A DNA stretch of 40,291 nucleotides from NCBI GenBank assembly GCA_030064835.1, contig JASJEE010000052.1:1-40291 (forward strand). Reading direction: 5' to 3'. The notes under the pieces were generated by a model. That model was not told where the DNA came from. It did not search any database and saw only the letters and a program-made list of their open reading frames with translations. Positions 17,203-25,545 of this stretch are shown here, piece by piece. The DNA comes from Microcoleaceae cyanobacterium MO_207.B10. GTDB lineage: Bacteria > Cyanobacteriota > Cyanobacteriia > Cyanobacteriales > Microcoleaceae. The translations under genes were made by a program, and so were the position numbers. Within the stretch, counting starts at the first letter, position 1. Each line of letters starts with the position of its first letter.

Positions 17203-17754
17203 CTAAAGAAATAAAACCAGATGACACCCAGAGGGAGTATCTAAGTTTGTCCTAGCTGCTTCCCGATTGATTTGATTCGGATAAACTTCTCGATAATGGC
17301 CGTGAGGAATGACAGTTTAGGGGCGATCGCTTAATCTCGGAAAAGTTGATTCTGCTAACTCCTTACTTATTTGACAATGAGTGATAATACACTTGTCAAC
17401 TCCCTTAATAAATTCTGCGTGAAACCAATTTGCCAACTTGGGATGCAGTATTGAGTGGGGCTGCTAGTCGTGAATTGTCCAAATAATTTTTGTGCCTCTG
17501 GTCCTAGCAAAATCTATGGCCAGTAAAATAGTTATTGCTCATGAACCAGCAATAACCGGATTTGGATGACAGACTATGGTTTCTGTTGGCGAGTGGAGAT
17601 GACAAATATCATAATGTTCTCGCAGCAGTTTGGTCAAAGAAAATTCTGTAACTTTTACCCCTTGCTGTAATATCTGAGAATATAACAGCCAGTTATAGGG
17701 ATTTTTATACTTTGTTTTGAATGCTGGCCACGCAATTATTCTCATCAAAATCAC
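17203..17754 (-). pseudogene. Decayed, C-terminally truncated glycosyltransferase
   Basis: One reading frame runs the whole way but has three in-frame stops (TGA after VIAGS, TAG after IIWTIHD, TAA after RLSDRP). It reads MILMRIIAWPAFKTKYKNPY, then HYDICHLHSP, IDFARTRGTKIIWTIHD, KLANWFHAEFIKGVDKC, ESTFPRL and TVIPHGHYREVYPNQINRE. This is the N-terminal half of a GT4-type glycosyltransferase, related to the intact gene at 13737-14828. The nucleotide-sugar domain is missing. It starts one base from the hpsE stop, so it was once part of the operon. Only point nonsense changes and loss of the 3' half are seen, so decay seems recent. Confidence 0.8.
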
Positions 17755-18906
17755 CTAGATTATATCATTACTACAAAAATCTGCTTCAGGTTCTACTTTG
17801 GTATTATGATTTGGCTTAACTTTTGTTAAATAGCCATTTTTCCATAGGTAGAACGGACTTTTGAAACTATTAATATAAAGTTCTAACTCACAAGCTGCTA
17901 CTACATCTGTTTCTAACTGGGAACCATATTTAATTAAATGGCGAATAATTTTTCGAGTATCATTTGCCATATAAGCTAACAAAGCTAATGGTTTTAACCA
18001 TGGTTTGACACCTAACATTCTTGTGACATAACGACTCAAACCAATACCTCGGAAAAAACGGATTAAATAATCTTTTTCTAGTCGATGCTTGGGAATTTTA
18101 TGAATTACTTCCATTGCCGGATTATACCAAATTTCCCAGCCTGCTTTTTGAATATAACTAATAGCTTCTGTATCTTCTCCAGTTAACATTGAACCTGGTA
18201 CTCTTCCACTTAATATGCTTCGTTCTGGAACACTTTTTAACCAGGCTTCTCGACGGATTACTAATCCCGCAGAAGGTGGAATAACCCTCTTAGCTGGTTT
18301 ATATAATAATGGTTTATCGCCTCTCTCCGTAATTGCAAAAAATGGTTTGATTCGGTTAAAGTTTGGTGGTAATTCTCCGGCAAAATCTCCATGAATTTGA
18401 CTGGCATAAGCACCGGCTTTTGGATATTTATGAGCAAATTCATAAGCTGCTGCTATCCAATTTGGCTCTGGTAAGTTATCATCATCTAGAAAACCAATCA
18501 AGGGAGACTTTGCTTCTTGTACTGCTTTTCTTCTGGCAAAATCTGCACCTTGTTTTCCTTCAAAAGCATATGTTAATGGTAATTCCTTTCCCCACTTTTG
18601 TTGATAATCTTTGAGAGTTGCTTTAATCTCATCAATTAACAAATAATTTGCTTCTTGTATTGATTTTGTACTGGTAGCTATAGCACCTTTTTCGGCTTCA
18701 CAATAATATTTTAAGCGTAATTTCTGTGACCATTTTTTTTGATATTCTTCAATAATTTGTTTGGTATTATCTTTACTATTATTATCTACAATAATCACTT
18801 CCAGGGATAATTCTTCTATACCAACTTGCGCGCGTAATTTGTCGAGAACTAATGGTAATCGTTCAGCACCATTATAGGTAGGAATTGCCACAGTAAAATC
18901 AGTCAT
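17755..18906 (-). CDS. hpsE: HpsE family 2 glycosyltransferase with internal duplication
   Basis: A 383-residue GT-A enzyme beginning TDFTVAIPTYNGAERLPLVL, with VDNNSKDNTKQ at 40-50, FLDDD at 139-143 and MLTGEDTEAISYIQKAGWEIWYNP later. Compared with the HpsE-like protein at 16178-17125 it carries an extra segment. Residues 50-93 (YQKKW...EAEKGA...KSIQEA) are repeated as residues 96-139 (YQQKW...EGKQGA...KAVQEA), offset 46 residues. The second copy keeps the residues leading into the DDD motif, so the enzyme may still work. It is the first gene of the minus-strand polysaccharide cluster, separated from rpmB by a terminator, and it presumably has its own promoter. Confidence 0.87.
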   Translation of the reverse strand: MTDFTVAIPTYNGAERLPLVLDKLRAQVGIEELSLEVIIVDNNSKDNTKQIIEEYQKKWSQKLRLKYYCEAEKGAIATSTKSIQEANYLLIDEIKATLKDYQQKWGKELPLTYAFEGKQGADFARRKAVQEAKSPLIGFLDDDNLPEPNWIAAAYEFAHKYPKAGAYASQIHGDFAGELPPNFNRIKPFFAITERGDKPLLYKPAKRVIPPSAGLVIRREAWLKSVPERSILSGRVPGSMLTGEDTEAISYIQKAGWEIWYNPAMEVIHKIPKHRLEKDYLIRFFRGIGLSRYVTRMLGVKPWLKPLALLAYMANDTRKIIRHLIKYGSQLETDVVAACELELYINSFKSPFYLWKNGYLTKVKPNHNTKVEPEADFCSNDII

Positions 18907-19034
18907 AATTCTATACTTGATTTTGGGGTTATTCTTCTATTTGAATATATCTAATACTCTTCCAAGAAACAACAGTATATTTTCGCAATTTATTTTATCT
19001 AATCAAGATGCTTTGAGTGATGTCAGGAAATAAA

Positions 19035-19064
19035 TAGCCCCATCCGATAATGAGAATGGGGCTA
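19035..19064 (-). terminator. Terminator after rpmB
   Basis: TAGCCCCAT (19035-19043) pairs with ATGGGGCTA (19056-19064) over a 12-base loop. On the minus strand it is followed by TTTATTTCC. It separates the rpmB transcript from the hps glycosyltransferase cluster on the same strand. Confidence 0.75.
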
Positions 19065-19086
19065 GTGGAGGAATATACAAAAAGTA

Positions 19087-19323
19087 TCAACACTTATTCA
19101 AGTCAATACCGACTTGTTTGGCCATGGCTTGTATGCCCTTATTTTCTAAGGTTTTAATTGCTTTAGTTGATAGTCGCAGTTTCACCCAACGGTTGCCTTG
19201 GGGCCACCAAATTCTTTTCCATTGGAGATTTGCCTGCTGTAACTTGTGGGTACGGATGTGGGAGTGTGATACTGCATAGCCGTTATTAGCTTTCTTTCCC
19301 GTCAATTGACATTTACGCCCCAT
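19087..19323 (-). CDS. rpmB: 50S ribosomal protein L28
   Basis: A 78-residue basic protein, [20 protein letters not shown] at the start, with RKCQLTGKK and the later [13 protein letters not shown] typical of bacterial L28. The length is normal for cyanobacteria. A strong ribosome-binding site (AGGAGG, minus strand, about 19332-19337) precedes the ATG. It follows htpG by 62 bases on the same strand, so the two may share a transcript. A clear hairpin terminator ends it. This is a core ribosomal gene and gives a chromosomal anchor for the window. Confidence 0.96.
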   Translation of the reverse strand: MGRKCQLTGKKANNGYAVSHSHIRTHKLQQANLQWKRIWWPQGNRWVKLRLSTKAIKTLENKGIQAMAKQVGIDLNKC

Positions 19324-19385
19324 TAATTTGTCCTCCTAAATTTTGTCTACAACCTTTTTATTATATAAGGCTGAGGAGAGAGCGG

Positions 19386-21392
19386 TTAAATGGCTTTTTC
19401 TGTTAGTTTGGTCAATACCTGATTAGACCTTTCTACAAATTCTTTCATCCCCTCTGCATCAAAGCCTTTCTGGGCCATCAAAGCTAGGTCATAAACATGA
19501 TGACAAATTTGTTTGGCTAATTCTGCTGAAGGAGATTCGCTACTACCTTGAATAATACTACCTTGACTAATATTGGCAAGATTTTGAATTAGGGGGTGAG
19601 CAGTGTTAACCACTAAAACATGGTCTTCTGGAAAATCGGCTTTTTCTTGTTGTAATAAAGCTGTCATGTCCCGCAGGCGTCGCATTGCTTCTGGTAATAA
19701 GACCATTGCTGGTGGGGTAGTTTTAGTATCGTCAGATTTTAATGCTTGAGCTTTGACGTTTACTTTGGGTTTATTCAGCGCTTTTTCAAATAATTCTTTT
19801 ATTTGTTCGCTGCGGGTTTTATTGGTGGTTGGATCGACAATTTCTGATTTATCTTCTTTGTCAATTAATGTCTCGTCTAAGTCTGAGTCAACCCTGGAGA
19901 ATTTGACATCTTGATATTCTCTTTCTAGGAAACTAATAAAGTGAGTATCTATAAAAGAATCGAGAAATAAAACTTCTAAACCTTGATTTTTATGTAGTTC
20001 GACATAAGTTGCTTGGGATGCAGGATCGGTAGAATAATAAACTCGATTTTCATGGCGTTCTTTATTACGTTCTAAATACTCTTTAAGAGTTGTGTAATAG
20101 TAACCTTGTGGGTCAGTATTATTAACTGCTGAAGTTTGAGGAGTTACTTCTTGCCAAACATCTTCTCCTTCCGTTTGTACTTCTACTGCTGGTTTTTCTG
20201 CTTCGGTTTCTTCCCCTTGATTAAGTTTAGCTGTAGTGCGGAAAATTATGATTTCTTCTACTTGTTTTTTAAACTTATCGTCGTTTAAAGCACCAAACTT
20301 CACAAATGTGCCGACATCTTGCCAACAACTAATATATTTTTCCCGTTCGTCGCGGTAAAGTTCTTTGAGGCGATCGCCTACTTTTTTTGCTATATAATCA
20401 GCAATTCTTCTGACAGTTCGATTACTTAATAATGAACTCCGAGAAACATTCAGAGGAATATCTGTACTATCTATTACTCCTCGTAATGGCATCAAGAATT
20501 TCGGAATTATTTCCTCACAATGGTCGGTAACAAATACTTGATTACAGAACAGTTTAATATTGCCTTGAGTAACATCTACATCTGGCTTTAGTTTAGGGAA
20601 ATAAAGAATACCATTAACTATAAAAGGATAGTCAGTATTTAGATGTACCCATAATAGTGGTTCTTCTTGGAAAGGATAGAGATGACGATATAATTCTAAG
20701 TAGTCTTCTTCCTTAACATTCTGAGTAGATTCGCGCCAGATTGCCTGATGTTTATTAACAACTTCATCCTCGAATTTTATGGGCACTGGCATAAAGTCGC
20801 AGTAAGTTTTTATTAACTGCTTAATCCGAGTCGGTTCGAGATATTCTTGTTCTTCATCTTGGAGGGTTAAAGTAATAGTTGTACCCCGTTCTTTCCTTTC
20901 TGAATCTGATAGTTCAAATTCTGGAGAGCCGTCACAACTCCAGTGAATAGCTTGGGCTCCTTCCTGATAAGAAAGGGTATCAATTTCTACCTTTTTCGCA
21001 ACCATAAAAGAAGAGTAAAATCCTAAACCAAAGTGACCGATAATTGTCTCACTATCGCCACCTTGATATTTTTGGATAAAGTCTTCAGCACTGGAAAAAG
21101 CAACTTGATTAATATATTTTTTGATTTCATCGGTAGTCATACCGATGCCATTATCTGTAATTGAGAGAGTTTGATTATCTTTGTCTATTTTTATTTCTAT
21201 TTCGGGATTAGTAACATCTCCACTATATTCCCCAGTGCGAGCTACCATCTTGAGTTTTGCAATAGCATCTACACCATTAGAAACTAATTCCCTTAAGAAA
21301 ATTTCATGGTCAGTATAGAGAGATTTTTTGATAATGGGAAAGATATTTTCAGTATGGATACTGATTTTACCTTTTTCTAGGGTTGTACTCAT
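19386..21392 (-). CDS. htpG: Molecular chaperone HtpG (Hsp90)
   Basis: A 668-residue Hsp90. The N-terminal GHKL ATPase domain has FLRELVSNGVDAI (the helix with the metal-binding Asn), DNGIGMTTDEI and GHFGLGFYSSFMVA, the ATP lid. The middle domain includes GVIDSTDIPLNVSRS, where the catalytic-loop Arg of bacterial HtpG is expected. The C-terminal dimerisation domain is present and ends without MEEVD, as in bacteria. In cyanobacteria HtpG supports heat and oxidative-stress tolerance and phycobilisome assembly. The 373-base region upstream, shared with the divergent csaB-like gene, should hold its promoter, but no CIRCE-type inverted repeat was evident by eye. The GVDAI segment differs from the usual ASDAI by small residues only. 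Confidence 0.97.
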   Translation of the reverse strand: MSTTLEKGKISIHTENIFPIIKKSLYTDHEIFLRELVSNGVDAIAKLKMVARTGEYSGDVTNPEIEIKIDKDNQTLSITDNGIGMTTDEIKKYINQVAFSSAEDFIQKYQGGDSETIIGHFGLGFYSSFMVAKKVEIDTLSYQEGAQAIHWSCDGSPEFELSDSERKERGTTITLTLQDEEQEYLEPTRIKQLIKTYCDFMPVPIKFEDEVVNKHQAIWRESTQNVKEEDYLELYRHLYPFQEEPLLWVHLNTDYPFIVNGILYFPKLKPDVDVTQGNIKLFCNQVFVTDHCEEIIPKFLMPLRGVIDSTDIPLNVSRSSLLSNRTVRRIADYIAKKVGDRLKELYRDEREKYISCWQDVGTFVKFGALNDDKFKKQVEEIIIFRTTAKLNQGEETEAEKPAVEVQTEGEDVWQEVTPQTSAVNNTDPQGYYYTTLKEYLERNKERHENRVYYSTDPASQATYVELHKNQGLEVLFLDSFIDTHFISFLEREYQDVKFSRVDSDLDETLIDKEDKSEIVDPTTNKTRSEQIKELFEKALNKPKVNVKAQALKSDDTKTTPPAMVLLPEAMRRLRDMTALLQQEKADFPEDHVLVVNTAHPLIQNLANISQGSIIQGSSESPSAELAKQICHHVYDLALMAQKGFDAEGMKEFVERSNQVLTKLTEKAI

Positions 21393-21765
21393 AGTTTTTA
21401 TCTATTCTATTTACTTACTATTGATGTGAATTAATTACAAGTAGATGATTTCGGCATCGGTCATAGTATTGGTTTTTCATATCTAGATTCGGTTTTGAAC
21501 ATTATGGCCAATTACCTATAACTGACGCCCTTTACTATTTTATGATTGTGAGTTATTAAGTTGTTTTTTAATACGGGGATTGCACCAAAAATTAGATTCG
21601 GATTTCACTACCTAAGCAGTTAATATAATATATATCTTAAGTATTAGTCTCCAACAGGTATGAATAAGTTATGCTTCAAAGTCTAATCGACTTGGGTATG
21701 ATTATGATAATTTGATATTTTTGCCTCTAGCAAAACTAAAATTTTATTAAGGAAAGCCAACCAGC
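21393..21765. promoter_or_regulatory. Divergent intergenic region, htpG and csaB-like gene
   Basis: A 373-base AT-rich spacer between divergent genes, so it should carry both promoters. GGAAAG, about ten bases before the plus-strand ATG, can serve as a ribosome-binding site. TAGATTCGG occurs twice (about 21484 and 21594). I saw no reading frame, hairpin terminator or clear sigma-factor boxes. Confidence 0.4.
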
Positions 21766-22908
21766 ATGAAACGAGTTTTAATTTGTGGATTTTATGGTAG
21801 TTATAATCTGAGTGATGAGGCAATGCTGGCAGGAATGATTAATTTGCTGCGTAGCCAAAGTAATGACCTATCAATGACAGTTTTTTCTAACGATCCACCA
21901 GATACAAAAAAACGTTTTGGGGTAGATTCTATATCTCTACAAAATTCTCATCCTAATCATAAAATTAAACTATTATTAGAGTTGATTGATAATCGTTATT
22001 TTATTTTAGGGGGAGGTGATTTATTACGAGATACGGTTAAAACTTCTATAGCCAAAACTTGGTTAAATACCTTACAGCAAGCTATTAGATTTCGCCATCA
22101 AACTATGATACTTGGAATTAGCGTTGGGGAAATTTTTCGCTCCGAAACCAAGGCATTAATTCCAAAGGTACTTAATCAGGTAAATTTAATTGGTGTTAGG
22201 GATACAAAGTCTAAGTTAAAATTGCAAGAACTAGGAGTTACTAATACTATCCATGTGATGAGTGATTTGGCATTAGAAGCTCTGCCTGAAAGAGGTTTTT
22301 ATTCTCAATCTATTACAGATAAAAAAATTCATGTAGGAATTTCAGTTTCTCATCTGAAAGAAAGAAGTTCTAATGTAGATGTTAATTTATATCCAACATT
22401 TCAAAAAGAGATAGCAGCTATAGCAGACTTTCTAGTAGAAAAATATGCAGCGACTGTTCATTTTTTGCCCTTCAGAACTTATAAAGAAAAATATCATCCT
22501 ACTGATGATGATTATGTTAGTGCTTTGGATGTATTACGTTACAGTCGTTATGCAAATAAGTTGATTGTTCACCGCTATTTTTCATCGCTACAAGATTTTA
22601 ATATCTTCACAAATCAGTTAGATTTAATGATTGGTACACGGCTGCATTCTCTGATTTTAACTGGGGGTTTAGGGATACCAGTTATTGCCGCTGAATATGA
22701 TGTCAAAGTCGCTGGTTTCATGGAAGAAATTGGTCAGAAAGAATATTCTATTTCACTACAAAACTTTAAAAAAGAACGAATAATTCCCATAATTGAAAAG
22801 ATTTTAGATAATCCCTATAATGCCCGTAAAGATATTTTAGCTGGTATCAATACTTATCGCGAAAAAACAACTAAAATACAAGAATCTTTGAAACAGATAT
22901 TTAGATAA
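21766..22908 (+). CDS. csaB: CsaB-type polysaccharide pyruvyl transferase
   Basis: The 380-residue product begins KRVLICGFYGSYNLSDEAML, the N-terminal signature of the polysaccharide pyruvyl transferase family (usually GYYGFGNxGDEA). It continues with FILGGGDLLRDT, GISVGEIF, VRDTKSKLKLQELGV and the C-terminal MIGTRLHSLILTGGLGIPVIAAEYD, also conserved. Members transfer pyruvate from phosphoenolpyruvate to a sugar hydroxyl, giving an acidic ketal on cell-wall glycans or exopolysaccharide, where in Gram-positive bacteria it anchors S-layer SLH domains. The family is widespread in cyanobacteria, often as single genes. It lies divergent to htpG, about 3 kb from the polysaccharide cluster, so a shared pathway is possible but not shown. 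Confidence 0.85.
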   Translation: MKRVLICGFYGSYNLSDEAMLAGMINLLRSQSNDLSMTVFSNDPPDTKKRFGVDSISLQNSHPNHKIKLLLELIDNRYFILGGGDLLRDTVKTSIAKTWLNTLQQAIRFRHQTMILGISVGEIFRSETKALIPKVLNQVNLIGVRDTKSKLKLQELGVTNTIHVMSDLALEALPERGFYSQSITDKKIHVGISVSHLKERSSNVDVNLYPTFQKEIAAIADFLVEKYAATVHFLPFRTYKEKYHPTDDDYVSALDVLRYSRYANKLIVHRYFSSLQDFNIFTNQLDLMIGTRLHSLILTGGLGIPVIAAEYDVKVAGFMEEIGQKEYSISLQNFKKERIIPIIEKILDNPYNARKDILAGINTYREKTTKIQESLKQIFR

Positions 22909-22954
22909 ATAATTTTTATACAATCCTACAAGCTGGCATACAGCAACTACTGAA

Positions 22955-23602
22955 ATGACTATGAATAAAACCTTATTAAAACCAAAAAAATCCACTCTAT
23001 TAATTGGAATTAGATGGGAAACTTATCAAGCATTATTGTTAGATTTAGCAGAAAATCCTAGTAAAAAATTGACATACGACCAAGGTACATTAGAAATTAT
23101 GACTCCCTTGCCAGAACATGAAATTAATAAAGGTTTTTTAGGACGGCTGGTACAAACAACAACAGAAGTATTAGAATTAGAAATATCAAGTCTTGGTTCG
23201 ACAACATTAAGTCGAAAAGATTTGCAAAAAGGCGTTGAACCAGATGAATGTTATTACATCACTAATGAAGCATTAGTACGAGGTAAAATTAAATTTGATT
23301 TTAATTACGATCCGCCTCCGGATTTAGCAATCGAGATTGATATTACCAGCAGTTCTTTAGAGCGTTTAACAATTTATGCTGCTTTAGGTGTTAGAGAAAT
23401 ATGGAGATTTGATGGGGAAAACTTATTTATTTATTGTTTGCAAGATGGGAATTATCAGGAGCTAGAAAATTCAAATGTTTTGCCAATTTTATCCAAATCA
23501 GTTATTCTAAATTTTCTTATTAGGAGAGCAGAAAAAGGTGAGAATTATTTACTGCGTGAGTTTCGTCAATGGTTAGAAAAGCAGAATATTATTGATGAAT
23601 AG
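22955..23602 (+). CDS. Uma2-family (DUF820) putative endonuclease
   Basis: A 215-residue protein of the Uma2/DUF820 family, which is greatly expanded in cyanobacteria and has a PD-(D/E)XK nuclease fold. Visible landmarks are TYDQGTLEIMTPLPEHE near residue 40, then PDECYYI, PPPDLAIEIDITSSS (the D...EID catalytic core), and ALGVREIWRFDGENLFIY. No biochemical role is settled for the family. It starts 46 bases after the csaB-like gene. Two ATGs lie close together (residues 1 and 3) and neither has a clear ribosome-binding site. A remnant of a toxin gene follows directly. Confidence 0.88.
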   Translation: MTMNKTLLKPKKSTLLIGIRWETYQALLLDLAENPSKKLTYDQGTLEIMTPLPEHEINKGFLGRLVQTTTEVLELEISSLGSTTLSRKDLQKGVEPDECYYITNEALVRGKIKFDFNYDPPPDLAIEIDITSSSLERLTIYAALGVREIWRFDGENLFIYCLQDGNYQELENSNVLPILSKSVILNFLIRRAEKGENYLLREFRQWLEKQNIIDE

Positions 23603-23829
23603 AATCTATATTCTGTACTTCAAAATATGGTATTTTTTATGTAAAATATCGTTTGTGGTCAAATAATCCTTTTCATCCCTCTTTACACTTTAAATGTATT
23701 AATCGTGATGAAGATATTTGGTCAGTTAGAATTACCCGAAATTATCGCGCCATTGGAATTTTGCAAGAGGATATAGTGACATGGTTTTGGATTGGAAGTC
23801 ACGATAAATATGAGCAGTTTTTTGGGTAA
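23599..23829 (+). pseudogene. 5'-truncated RelE/ParE-like toxin remnant
   Basis: A frame without any ATG, bounded upstream by a TGA, encodes KYRLWSNNPFHPSLHFKCIN, then DIWSVRITRNYRAIGIL and DIVTWFWIGSHDKYEQFF before TAA (23827-23829). This is the C-terminal two-thirds of a small ParE/RelE-like toxin family common in cyanobacteria (HPSLHFK, WSVRI, YRAIG, WFWIGSHDEY). The N-terminal part, about 20-25 residues, is missing, and no antitoxin gene is adjacent. It begins within the end of the Uma2 gene, so a deletion probably joined the two. TTG at 23653 is the only possible start and would remove part of the core. Confidence 0.7.
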
Positions 23830-23862
23830 ATTTAGAGATTAGGAAGTAGGGAGCGTTTCAAT

Positions 23863-25420
23863 TTAATTGAAAAAATTCCTTTCGCTCTTTTTATACTTCC
23901 GACAATCTTGACATTCTTTCATCTCCAATCTATCAAAATAACTAGAATTGTTTTGTAATATAATTTCATTGGAAACTTTTTTATTGAAATGAAAATCAAA
24001 CATTAATGCTTTCCAATGTTCACATTTATCGCTGTAATGATAGGTTTGCTTTTTATTTATATCTCCAATATATTTTCCTTTTTGTTTCTTTGAAAGTTTA
24101 GCATAATTATTTTGACGTAACATTTGTATTTGTTGATATCGCATTTCTAGCTCAGACTCTAACTTTTTCTCGTTCTCGAAAGCTAGATTATAAAATTGAT
24201 TGTTGTCATCTTTAATATTTGCTTGATCTCCTAAAATTTTCTGATTGCTATTTTGCAAATAAGCAATAATCAACTTTTGTATTTTGTAAATTATTCTTAG
24301 TTTAGAACGACTTATATTTTTTACATTATTTTTTATTTCCTCATCTATCATACCTAAAATTATTTTTTTCTCTGTTTTGTAAGCAGCAGAAGTTAGGACG
24401 TTATTAACTATCGTATTCAGACTCTTCTCTAATCTGATATAGTCTTTTTTCTCTTCAGTTTGACTTATAAATTGGAAAAATTCTTGAAAATTATCCCAAG
24501 AATCACATATTTTTGGTCTTAAAGGTTTTAATTCATTTAATACAGAACTTTTTTGTTGTTCTAAAGCTTCTAAAGTATCACTGACTCTTTTTATACTATT
24601 TATGTTGTTTTTAGCAAGTCTATCTATTAGTTCTATATATAACCAGTATAGAGAAGCTTTTCTGCTTAGTTCTGCTTTTCCTCTTGTTCCTTTTATAGCA
24701 ATTTTTTCTGATTCCTGAAGTTGGTATTGTAAGCTATTAACCTTTGCTGATAATTCTCCCTTGAAACAAAAAAATATTAACTGTCTAACTTCTTTACATG
24801 GAAATGAGTACCCAAAAGACCAAGCGAAAAAATTAGCAATACTCCAGAATGGTAGCAGTATTACTAGAAATGTTAAAGTCTGAAAAGGTGTTTTCTCTAA
24901 ATCCCGATCTTTAAGAGCAGAGTAATAGTAACAATAATTGTAATAATAACTATAATTATTGTTACTATTATCGAAAAAATTGATTTTCTACATTTTGCTG
25001 ACCTGCATTGAGGTTACCTTGATTATTAGATATATTTATGTTCCCCACACTTGAATTAGAATTATTATTGGAAACTTTATTAGTATTTTGTCGTTGCTGA
25101 TATTCTTCAATCACTCTTTGAAACTCTTCTTGCAAATTTTGGTTTCTTTTGCATTCTTCAAGTAATTTGTGGTATTTTTCTTGAAAGTTTTGATCTTCTC
25201 TATATGCGTCAATAATAATTTCAGGCTCGTCGTTCAGTTGTTGTAGCTTAAATATTGACCCAAGTTTCCTTTGTATATATTGTTTTAAATCTTTTCCAAA
25301 TTCATTTAATGCTCCTTCATAGGTAGGATTCAATATTGCTAATACTTTTGGCACGACATAAGAGGCAAGAGGTCCTTCTATCATATAGTTAATTCTGTAT
25401 TTACAACAATTTATGTACAA
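23863..25420 (-). CDS. Two-frame membrane/coiled-coil protein, joined by +1 shift
   Basis: Frame A (25420 to 24968, 150 codons) reads MYINCCKYRINYMIEGPLAS and ends in a Gln/Asn-rich tail, VENQFFR, then TAA. Frame B is open from just before 24972 down to 23863 (about 370 codons) but has no ATG until 24351 and no plausible start near its beginning. The two join at CAA TTT TTT CGA TAA: skipping one T (six A on the plus strand, 24974-24979) gives ...VENQFFDNSNNNYSYYYN, one protein of about 518 residues. Frame B then has a hydrophobic helix (LTFLVILLPFWSIANFFAW), a long coiled-coil helix region, and a C-terminal Cys/His set (YHYSDKCEHW and CQDC) suggesting a zinc site. No known family was recognised. 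Its base composition is clearly more AT-rich than its neighbours, suggesting transfer. Confidence 0.65.
24923..24970 (-). promoter_or_regulatory. Perfect 17-bp stem after a T6 run (possible recoding signal)
   Basis: TAATAGTAACAATAATT (24923-24939) is exactly complementary to AATTATTGTTACTATTA (24954-24970), with a 14-base loop. On the coding (minus) strand it starts at the TAA stop of the upstream frame, three bases after TTTTTT. Slippery run, stop codon and stem are arranged as in recoding sites, but the stem is almost entirely A-T and the shift needed is +1. Confidence 0.5.
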
Positions 25421-25545
25421 TAAGTAGATTATATACGAAATACTCTATTGTTTGCAACTCCTCTATTATTAGACAATCTAAATACTCTCTAAGTAAATTG
25501 CATATAATCTCACAGCAGTTTCCGATAATTAACAATGTTATCTAT

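Noticed and set aside
23653-23829. The toxin remnant as a complete small gene from TTG
   Set aside because: Starting there removes the first part of the conserved core, and no ribosome-binding site precedes the TTG.
24923-24970. The 17-bp stem as an ordinary terminator
   Set aside because: It is nearly all A-T, it lies inside a continuous coding stretch, and neither strand has a U-run directly after it.
24901-24990. A standard -1 programmed frameshift at the T6 run
   Set aside because: The -1 frame meets a stop about 25 codons later; only the +1 frame is open for a long distance.
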